Positions 53,425 to 64,000 of a stretch of 64,000 bases of DNA are shown in pieces. Within the stretch, counting starts at the first letter, position 1; the number at the start of each line of letters is the position of its first letter. The translations under genes were made by a program, and so were the position numbers. The notes under the pieces were generated by a model. That model was given only the letters and a program-made list of their open reading frames with translations. It was not told the DNA's origin and made no database searches. Source of the DNA: DASPSM01 sp963800135 (GTDB lineage: Bacteria > Planctomycetota > Planctomycetia > Planctomycetales > Planctomycetaceae); assembly GCA_963800135.1 (NCBI GenBank), contig CAWCZR010000011.1:104467-168466 (forward strand), read 5' to 3'.

Positions 53425-54852
53425 ATGAAGTTCCTCGGCCGAGCTTGGCGCGAGTCGTGCTTGGCTCTCGCCTTTCTCTTCCGCGCGCTGGCTCTGCCGG
53501 CCCTCGGCACATTGTTGGTGCTGGCCGCGGTGACCGCCTCACCGGCGGCGGACGTCAAGCACGTGGTGCTGGTCAGCGTCGACGGATTGGCGGCCAGTTA
53601 CTTGGACGACCCCAAGGCCGACATGCCAACGCTGCGTCGGCTGCGAAAACTGGGCGCGTCGGCCGACGGTATGATCACCTCGTTCCCGAGCGTGACCTGG
53701 CCGTCGCACACGTCGCTGATCACGGGCACGCGGCCGCGAACCCACGGCGTGCTGGCCAACACGGTTTTCGACCGCCGCTCGCGACAACCGGTCGTCTACA
53801 TCGGCGACCCGGTCCTCACGAAACAGCAGACAGTCCATGTTGAGACGCTCTACGATGCGGCCCACGCGTCCGGCTTGAAGACGGCCGCAGTCATCTGGCC
53901 GGCGACGAACGGAGCCCGCAGCCTCGACTGGATGATCCCGGACGCCGCGCGAGTCGAACTGCATCGTCGGTACACCACCCCCGGCCTCGTCGCGGAGTTG
54001 GGCGCAGCGGGCGTCGATATCTCGCAACTTGGTGCGTGGGGCTGGCAGATGCAATACGCGTTGCGGCGCGATCGGCTTTACGCGCAGGCGGCCGCGTATT
54101 TCGTCGGCAAGAAGGAGGTGAACCTGCTGCTCGTGCACCTGGTTTCGGCCGACGGCATTCAGCATGTCTTTGGTCCGCAGACTTTGCCCGCGTATCAGGC
54201 GGTGGCGTTCGAGGACCGCTGCGTAAAGGAGATCTGGGACGCGATCCAAAAGTCGCCGCAAGCGGCCGAGTCGACGTTGGTCGTCGTCTCGGATCACGGC
54301 TTTGCCCCCTACGACAAGCTCATTCGACCCAACGTGATTCTGGCGCGGCTCGGGCTGATCGCGACCGACAAGTCGGGCCACGTCGCTCGGCGGAGCGCCT
54401 GGAGCGTCGCCACGGGTGGTTCGGCGTTCGTTTATCTGTTCGACAAAGAGTCGCAGTCGCGGACCGCGGAAATCCGCGCGGCGCTAAAACAGTTGGAGGC
54501 GGTCGACAGCGTGCTCGAGCCGGCCGAGTTTGAGAAGCTGGGCCTGCCGCGACCCGCGGATAATCCGGAAATGGCCCAACTGATCCTGACGACGCATCCC
54601 GGCTTCGAGTTCGACGACGCGGCCGTTGGCGAGCCGATCGCCGCCGCGGGCGGGCACAAGGGATGTCACGGTCACCTGCCGGGGCCGGCCTTCATGCACG
54701 CGACGTTTGTCGCCTGGGGAGCCGGAATCCGAGCGGGCACGCGGGTGAAACAGATCGAAAACATCGACGTTGCTCCCACGATTGCCCATCTGCTGCACGT
54801 GCCGCTGCCGGCGGCCGAGGGTCGCGTCGTCCGCGAGATTCTGGACCGGTAA
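53425..54852 (+). CDS. Secreted alkaline-phosphatase-fold phosphodiesterase (NPP type)
   Basis: A signal peptide (PALGTLLVLAAVTASPAA) precedes VKHVVLVSVDGLAASYLDDP with the first metal Asp. SFPSVTWPSHTSLITGTRP carries the nucleophile Thr in the NPP-type TxPSHTSL context. LLLVHLVSADGIQHVFGP and LVVVSDHGFAPYD supply the remaining metal ligands. 475 aa. It hydrolyses phosphodiesters or phosphonates in the periplasm. It follows the sulfatase by 34 bp, so the two probably share an operon. Confidence 0.88.
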   Translation: MKFLGRAWRESCLALAFLFRALALPALGTLLVLAAVTASPAADVKHVVLVSVDGLAASYLDDPKADMPTLRRLRKLGASADGMITSFPSVTWPSHTSLITGTRPRTHGVLANTVFDRRSRQPVVYIGDPVLTKQQTVHVETLYDAAHASGLKTAAVIWPATNGARSLDWMIPDAARVELHRRYTTPGLVAELGAAGVDISQLGAWGWQMQYALRRDRLYAQAAAYFVGKKEVNLLLVHLVSADGIQHVFGPQTLPAYQAVAFEDRCVKEIWDAIQKSPQAAESTLVVVSDHGFAPYDKLIRPNVILARLGLIATDKSGHVARRSAWSVATGGSAFVYLFDKESQSRTAEIRAALKQLEAVDSVLEPAEFEKLGLPRPADNPEMAQLILTTHPGFEFDDAAVGEPIAAAGGHKGCHGHLPGPAFMHATFVAWGAGIRAGTRVKQIENIDVAPTIAHLLHVPLPAAEGRVVREILDR

Positions 54853-55175
54853 CCGCCTTCCTCCGCGCCGGTGCGCTAGCCGCCGCCCGCCAGACGTTTT
54901 GGCATCTCTGGTGGTTCCCCGGCCAAAGCCCAGTTTGGCTGCCGGACCCCCGCGGCACGCTTGTTGCGAAATAGTCATTTCCGCAGGGGCAATCGCCCGC
55001 GCGAAGGACATTGACCCGTTCAGCGTCCGGTAATAAACTTTGCGCAGACGGCGGTTACGTTTTTCCGGCTGCGTCCGATCCGCGGATCGCCCGGGGCTCT
55101 CTTGCGTTCCGCGATCCTCCTTTTGACGTAGCGGACAAACGCCGCTGCCATTTCGACAGTTGAGGTGTCTCGGTC
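54853..55175. other. Intergenic region before secA
   Basis: No coding frame is supported. It contains the promoter-like element at 55011-55039. Confidence 0.5.
55011..55039 (+). promoter_or_regulatory. Promoter-like element upstream of secA
   Basis: TTGACC (55011-55016), 17-nt spacer, TAAACT (55034-55039). 137 bp before the secA start. Confidence 0.4.
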
Positions 55176-58735
<3,560 letters not shown>

Positions 58736-58804
58736 CGGGCGGGCGTCTGAACTGTCACGAATAAACTGAATTCGCGCGGATCAAGTCGAACGAGCTGGGA
58801 AAGG

Positions 58805-60134
58805 ATGCCCGCTCTAATGCCCTGGTTGCTCAATGTCGCTTATTTCGTGCTCTTGGCGGCCCTTTCGCCGATGCTCTTGTGGCGGATCGTCGTCCGCGGC
58901 AAGTACCGCACGGGCTGGCGGGAAAAACTGCTCGGGCAGGTTCAGCGACGCGCGGGCGATCGGCCCTGCCTGTGGTTTCACGCGGTCAGCGTCGGCGAGG
59001 TGTTGCAATTGGAACCGGTGCTGAAGGAGCTCCGCGACCGTCGGCCGGCAGTCGAATTCGTGATCTCGACGACGACGCCGACCGGCCGCTCCGTGGCGGA
59101 GGCGAAATTTCCGCGGGACAGCGTCTGCTATTTCCCGCTCGACTTCTCCTGGGCCGTGCGCGAAGCCGTCGCCCGGCTACGCCCGACCGCCATCGTGCTG
59201 GTTGAGCTTGAATTGTGGCCGAACTTCATCCTCCACGCGCGTCGCTCGGGCATTCCCGTCGCTCTGATCAACGGCCGACTCAGCGAGCGCAGCTTCCGCG
59301 GCTACCGCCGGCTGCGGCCCTTGGTGTCGCGGCTCTTGGGCGGCCTGCAGGCGATCGCCGTTCAGAATTCGACCTACGCAGAGCGGTTTCTGGAACTGGG
59401 CCGCGCGGCAGCAGCTCTCGATCACCGGCTCGATCAAGTTCGACCGCGTCGTGAGCAACCGCCGCAACCCGAAGACGCTCGAGCTGCGGGCCGCCTTCGC
59501 GATCGGCGAATCCGAGCCGGTCTTCGTCGCCGGCAGCACGCAGGAAAGCGAGGAGGACGCGGCGATCGACGCGTACCTCGCCGTGCGCACGGTCTTCCGG
59601 CATTGCGGCTGATCCTCGTTCCTCGACACAAGGAGCGTTTCGAGGACGTGGCCCGGCTGATCGAGTCCCGCGGCCTGCCGCTCTGTCGTCGCAGCTCCGC
59701 CTCGACTGCGGTTCCTCGCCAGACTCGCGGTCCGTTCTGCTGCTGGACACATTGGGCGAGCTGGCCGCCTGTTGGGGGCTGGCCGACGTGGCTTTTGTCG
59801 GCGGCAGTCTCACCAATCGCGGCGGGCAAAACATGATCGAGCCGGCCGGCTACGGGGCGGCGGTGCTCTTCGGCCCCAATACCAGAACTTCCGCGACGTG
59901 GTCGAGCGGCTGCTCTCCGCGGACGCCGCTCGCGTCGTGCACAACGGGCCGAGCTGACGGCCGCCGTCGCCGACTGCCTGGCCCATCCGGAGCGGGCCCC
60001 GCAAGGGCCCGTGCCCAAGACTCGTCCTTTCCCAGCAGGGAGCCACGCAGCGGACAATCGAAATCCTCGCGCGCTTGCCGGACGTGACCGCCTCTTCGCC
60101 AGGCACGACGCACGTCTCGACGGTAGCTGCCTGA
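58805..60134 (+). CDS. waaA: 3-deoxy-D-manno-octulosonic acid transferase (frame broken several times)
   Basis: An N-terminal membrane anchor (LNVAYFVLLAALSPMLLWRI) and GWREKLLGQVQRR are typical. WFHAVSVGEVLQLEPVLKEL contains the catalytic Glu region; STTTPTGRSVAEAKFP and VLVELELWPNFILHARRSGI follow. The C-terminal glycosyltransferase half (SITGSIKFDRVVSNRRNPKT, VFVAGSTQESEEDA, ADVAFVGGSLTNRGGQNMIE) is split across frames with breaks near 59410, 59599, 59740, 59886, 59948 and 60000. The first is a CG loss, and several others are single bases in homopolymers. It transfers Kdo to lipid A precursor. The reconstructed length is normal. Confidence 0.85.
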
Positions 60135-60270
60135 TTGAGTCTGTGTCGGCGAGTCCGTGCCTGGCGAGTTGCCACCGCTCTCGAGACTTCGCCGGTCGCT
60201 TGCACAGCGCCGGGGTCTATAATCCGGGTGCCTCGTCGACCGTCGCGTTACCGCGGACCGAACTCGTCCC

Positions 60271-60711
60271 ATGCGAAGGGCCTTACGGATGACCTCGTGG
60301 CAGATGTTCGCAATCGCGTCGGCGTTCTTCGCCGGTCTGACGGCCGTTTTTGGGAAGGTCGGCGTCGCCGACATCAACTCTAATCTCGCCACACTGGTCC
60401 GCACTTTGGTCATTCTCGCGATGACCTCGTTGATCATCTCCTGGCGCAGTGAATGGGAGCCGCTCAACAAACTCTCGGGGCGTTCCGTGCTGTTTCTCTG
60501 CCTGTCGGGGGTAGCCACGGGGCTGTCTTGGCTTTGCTATTACCGGGCCCTACAGTTGGGGCCCGCCTCCCGCGTGGCGCCCGTTGACAAGCTCAGCGTC
60601 GTCTTCGTGATCGTGCTGGCGTTTCTCTTTTACACGAGCCGCTCGGTTGTGCGCGTACTGTCCGGCGGCGCACTGATCGTGGCGGGAGCCGTGATGCTGG
60701 CGAGCAACTAG
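60271..60711 (+). CDS. EamA/DMT-type small membrane transporter
   Basis: 146 aa with about five membrane segments: MFAIASAFFAGLTAVFGKVG, LATLVRTLVILAMTSLIISW, VLFLCLSGVATGLSWLCYYR, KLSVVFVIVLAFLFYT and VLSGGALIVAGAVMLAS. YYRALQLGPASRVAPVDKLS is the characteristic EamA-repeat end. Half-size members are thought to work as dimers. Substrate unknown. An alternative start is the ATG at 60289. Confidence 0.85.
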   Translation: MRRALRMTSWQMFAIASAFFAGLTAVFGKVGVADINSNLATLVRTLVILAMTSLIISWRSEWEPLNKLSGRSVLFLCLSGVATGLSWLCYYRALQLGPASRVAPVDKLSVVFVIVLAFLFYTSRSVVRVLSGGALIVAGAVMLASN

Positions 60712-60822
60712 GTGCGGTCGCGAAATCCAAAGCGGTCAGCGTGAGCTGGCCGAGAATCCTCCGGAGGAATTCTCCGGGAGCTGACGCCCTCGGCTCGGCG
60801 TTGTTGTGCTTGTGGCGTGCGA

Positions 60823-62856
60823 TCAAGCGGCGTTCATTGTCAACAGGTCGTACGCCGCGACCGTTTCGCCGGCTCCGTTCGTCACCAGGACGTCCCAGCG
60901 GACTTCGCCCTGATCGGGCTTGCGCAGCGTTTTTTCTTTGACGGTGAGCGCGACCTGGATCGATTCGCCCGGCTTCACCGGTTTCACAAACCGCAAAGTG
61001 TCGAGGCCGTAATTGGCCAGCACCGGGCCGGGCGCCGGATCGACAAACAGGCCGGCCGCGAACGAGAGAATGAGATAGCCGTGCGCCACACGACCCCCAA
61101 AGAGCGGATTGGCCCGCGCCGTCTCTTCATCGAGGTGCGCGTAAAAGGTGTCGCCAGTGAATCGCGCGAAATGTTCGATATCGTCCATCGTGATCTCGCG
61201 GGACTTCGTCTTGAGCTGATAGCCGATCGGCAGCTCGTGAAACTTGAGGCGGAAGGGATGCGGATCGGCCGCCCTTGTCGGCGAGTTGGCGATGTAGCGG
61301 TGCGTGATCGCGGTCAGCACGCGGGGGTGGCCTTGCAGGGCCGTCCGCTGCATGTAGTGAGTAACGCCGCGGACGCCACCCAGCTCCTCGCCGCCGCCGG
61401 CCCGGCCCGGGCCGCCGTGCACCATGTGCGGCATGGGCGAGCCGTGTCCGGTCGATTCCTTGGCGCTGTCGCGATCGATGAAGGCGATGCGTCCATGGAA
61501 GGCGCCGGCCCCGAGCACGACGTCGCGGGCAAAATCGGTGTCGTACGTAAAGACGCTCATCACGAGCGAGCCCTTGCCCCTGTTAGCCAGCGCGATCGCA
61601 TCGGCCTGGTCCTTGTACGGCATGAGGGTCGAAACCGGACCGAACGCTTCGACGTCGTGCACGGCTTGTCCCTCCCAAGGATCGTTCGCAGCGAAGCAGG
61701 ATCGGCGACAAAAAAGCCCCCTTTTCGGCGTCGGCGCCAGTGACCTTGACCTTCGAAGGATCGCCGTAAACGATCGGCGCTTCGGCGGCGATCTCACGGA
61801 TTTTGGCCCGCACGGCTTCGCGTTGTGCCAGGCTGACAAGCGCGCCCATCCGCGTCGCTTCATCACGGGGATTGCCGACGGCGATCTTGTCGAGCCGCGA
61901 CTTGAGGGCTTCCTGAACCGCGTCGAGCAGTGCCGCCGGGACAAGTGCGCGGCGGATGGCCGTACACTTTTGTCCGGCCTTCACGCTCATTTCCTTGGCG
62001 ACCTCTTTGACGAAGAGATCGAATTCCGGCGATTCGGGTGTGGCGTCCGGCCCGAGAACCGACGCGTTAAGCGAGTCGCGTTCGGCGATGAAACGCACGC
62101 TCTCGCGGATCATCACCGGATGCGCTTGCAGCCGGGCCGCCGTTTCCGCCGATCCGGTGAAGGAGACGACATCCTGGCAGGTCAGATGGTCGAAGAGATC
62201 GCCGAGCGAACCGGCGACGAGTTGGATGGCCCCCTTCGGCAGCACGTTGGCGTCGAGCAGGATGCGAAACGCCGCTTCGGCAAGATAGGCCGTGGCACTC
62301 GCGGGTTTCACGATCGCCGGGACGCCGGCCAAGAGCGTCGGGAGCGAGTTTTTCCAGCATGCCCCACACGGGGAAATTGAACGCATTGATATGGACGGCA
62401 ACGCCCTGTAGCGAGGTGAAGACGTGCAATCCCTGGAAGGTGCCGCCGCGAGAGAGGCCTCGAGATTGCCGTCGATCAGGATGCGGCTCGTTAGGCAGCT
62501 CGCGGCGTCCCTTGGACTGATAGACGGCCAACGTGCCGATTCCCCCGTCGATATCGATCCACGCATCGCCCTTGGTTGCGCCCGTTTCGTAGCTCAGTTC
62601 GTAAAGCTCCTGCTTCCGCGCCGTGCAGCGCTTCGGCCAGCGCCGCAGCATCGCGGCACGCTCGTGAAACGTGAGCGCCCGCAGCGCCGGTCCGCCAACC
62701 TTGCTGGCAAAGCGGGACATGCCGGCAAAATCGAGTCCACGTGATGAGGTCTGTGCAACAACTTCGCCGGTGACCGCCGAGCAAAGCTGCCGCCAGGTCG
62801 CCCGTACCCGCGACCCAGCGACCTTCTGCAAAGTTCTTGAGAGTGATCGCCGTCAT
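60823..62856 (-). CDS. paaZ: PaaZ: bifunctional oxepin-CoA hydrolase / 3-oxo-5,6-dehydrosuberyl-CoA semialdehyde dehydrogenase (frame broken about six times)
   Basis: The N-terminal aldehyde dehydrogenase domain is in pieces: LKNFAEGRWVAG, SAVTGEVVAQTSSRGLDFAG, VAVHINAFNFPVWGMLEKLA, VSFTGSAETAARLQAHPVMI and AGQKCTAIRRALVPAALLDA with the catalytic Cys. The C-terminal MaoC-like hydratase contains FARFTGDTFYAHLDEETARA and PLFGGRVAHGYLILSFAAGL. Breaks near 62787, 62613, 62474, 62348 and 61690 are each mended by one CG, and one near 62640 by a single base. About 680 aa, as in known PaaZ. It opens the ring and oxidises the aldehyde in aerobic phenylacetate degradation. Confidence 0.88.
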
Positions 62857-62892
62857 CGTAAGGCGCCTTTCGATGGTGAATTCCCGCGGCGG

Positions 62893-63659
62893 CTACCAAA
62901 CCGCGTGCGGAGCGATCCGTGAAACCTCCTGCAAGTCGGCAATCAGGCTTTCCATGTGCTCCGACGGCGCGTCAGGCTGCGTCGCGGGCGACACGTCATC
63001 CGGCAGGTTGAATTCGCACCGAGCCGAGGAACGGCAGCACCATTTCCTTCCATTCGGCCTGAATTCGCCTCAGATCGGGGACGATGTCGCTGTCGACGAG
63101 TAAGGCCTCCTGTCCGCAGGGCAAAAAGAGCTGGTGGAAAGGAGCCCAAAGCGCATCGAGGGCTTGCTGCATCCGCCGATGGCTTTCATCCGTGCCGAGT
63201 CCGAGGCGCAGCGTCCAGGTCTTCGTGTGATGGAGATGATAGATCTCCTCCTGCTTGATTTTAGACGCAGCTTCCGCGATCGGCTCGAAGGGACTGGCCG
63301 CCAGCAAGGGTAAATGCACCGATTCGTACGTGTCGAAGAGGAACTGGCGGAGCATGCTGAACGCCCAATCCTTGTGAGGCAGGGCAACAACCTCAGCGTT
63401 GCGAAATTCGCGAGCATTCCGCAGATAGACGAGTTTGTCGGGGAAAGTTTCCGGATCCTCCTCGCGGAGTGATGAAACGATGCGATACCAGAGGATGCCG
63501 TGTCCCAACTCGTCGATGGCCAGGTTCGCGAAGGCGATGTCCTCTTCCAGTATCGGCCCGTGCCCGGCCCATTCGGAATTGCGATGCCCGAGGATGAATT
63601 CGTCATCCGCCAGCCGGAGAACCTTTGCGTCGAGCGCACGCTCGTTGCGGGCTAAGCAT
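62893..63659 (-). CDS. paaC: 1,2-phenylacetyl-CoA epoxidase subunit PaaC (frame broken near 63631 and 63012)
   Basis: The ferritin-like structural subunit of the PaaABCE ring epoxidase. LRLADDEFILGHRNSEWAGH and GPILEEDIAFANLAIDELGH are the diagnostic helices, followed by KIKQEEIYHLHHTKTWTLRL. One CG in GAGCGTGCGC puts the ATG at 63659 (MLSPQRA) in frame. One CG in GTGCGAATTC continues VREFNLPDDVSP to a stop at 62893. Located 37 nt before paaZ, consistent with a paa operon entering from the right edge; paaA and paaB would be expected upstream. Confidence 0.85.
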
Positions 63660-64000
63660 GTTGGTCCCAGCTTCCTCGGCCCGAATTTCGCGAAGCATGG
63701 CAATAACCGGGAATGACTTGTGGTCGCGAAACCATTTGTGCGGCTGGGGCGAGAACGAGCACTCGGCCGTGGGCGACTCGCTCGAGATGATGGCGGCGGC
63801 CGGAAGTATCGAGATCGCGTGGCAGACGTCGCCGTTGAGCTGGGTCAATGCGCGGGCAGCGCCTGCCCGGCGCTTGCGGCGACGATTGACGCTTCCTCTT
63901 CGTAGTTGATCTTGGTGACTGAGCGGCAGAAGACGCAGTAGGTTTGCTGCGAGCCGTTGTGGGAGAGTAAGTCGAAGAGCCCTCACCCTGCCCTCTCCCA
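63660..64000. other. Right edge without an assignable gene
   Basis: A minus-strand frame reads EIRAEEAGTN directly into the paaC start and another contains CVFCRSVTKINYEEEASIVA then ALPAH. Neither matches paaA or paaB as I know them, and the two would need a shift to join. The last 20 bases (CCCTCACCCTGCCCTCTCCC) look like a common intergenic repeat. No firm call. Confidence 0.4.

Noticed and set aside
63603..63986. Minus-strand frame upstream of paaC as paaB or paaA
   Set aside because: The translated sequence does not show the helices or motifs of either subunit, and it reads into the paaC start in one frame only. Left unassigned.

Overview
The window looks like a chromosomal piece of a high-GC planctomycete, probably Pirellulales-like. 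The evidence is a DUF1559 prepilin-type protein with the matching carboxypeptidase-regulatory-type lipoprotein, a Tat-exported Gfo/Idh/MocA oxidoreductase, a secreted sulfatase, a kinase-STAND-FGE fusion, a two-FeoA iron operon with a FeoB-associated Cys-rich protein, a dnaG-rpoD operon and many small secreted or membrane proteins of unknown function. This is inference from gene content; there is no rRNA.

Layout. 0-8 kb: start of recG (minus), a secreted penicillin-acylase-family protein, a UAP1/UDPGP-type pyrophosphorylase, a mannose-1-phosphate guanylyltransferase, ruvX, and an ECF sigma/anti-sigma/hypothetical trio. 8-11.2 kb: feo operon (minus) behind a 15-bp palindromic Fur box. 11.3-15.6 kb: a TPR-like membrane protein, rluD, an FAH-family enzyme and the exported oxidoreductase. 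15.7-19.3 kb: two tandem paralogues (one decayed) and a secreted TPR-like protein. 20.2-24.2 kb: an array of about eleven small minus-strand genes, mostly predicted membrane proteins, linked by a recurring TGA-4 nt-ATG junction. 24.3-26.7 kb: IS1-like transposase, a ribbon-helix-helix-like protein with a palindromic operator, and an unknown HTH-like protein. 27-33 kb: dnaG-rpoD, a zinc-ribbon coiled-coil protein and a STAS-like protein. 33-41 kb: galE, a PaaK/CapK-like enzyme, lgt, a Tes-like radical SAM enzyme, zinc-ribbon membrane proteins and an FkbM methyltransferase. 41-43.4 kb: tRNA-Leu, a cyclase-family enzyme, and small stress-type proteins. 43.7-49.1 kb: a roughly 1500-residue kinase-STAND-FGE protein followed by two Cys-rich small genes sharing a leader. 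49.8-54.9 kb: DUF1559 protein, lipoprotein, sulfatase, phosphodiesterase. 55-64 kb: secA, waaA, an EamA-type protein, then paaZ and paaC (minus).

A striking feature is frame breakage in conserved housekeeping genes (feoB, rpoD, galE, secA, waaA, paaZ, paaC and others). Nearly all breaks are repaired by restoring one CG in a CGCG/GCGC context or one base in a homopolymer run. I treat these as probable sequencing or consensus errors and give full-length gene spans. Only the 15.75-16.69 kb copy is called a pseudogene, because it also carries an internal deletion relative to its neighbour.
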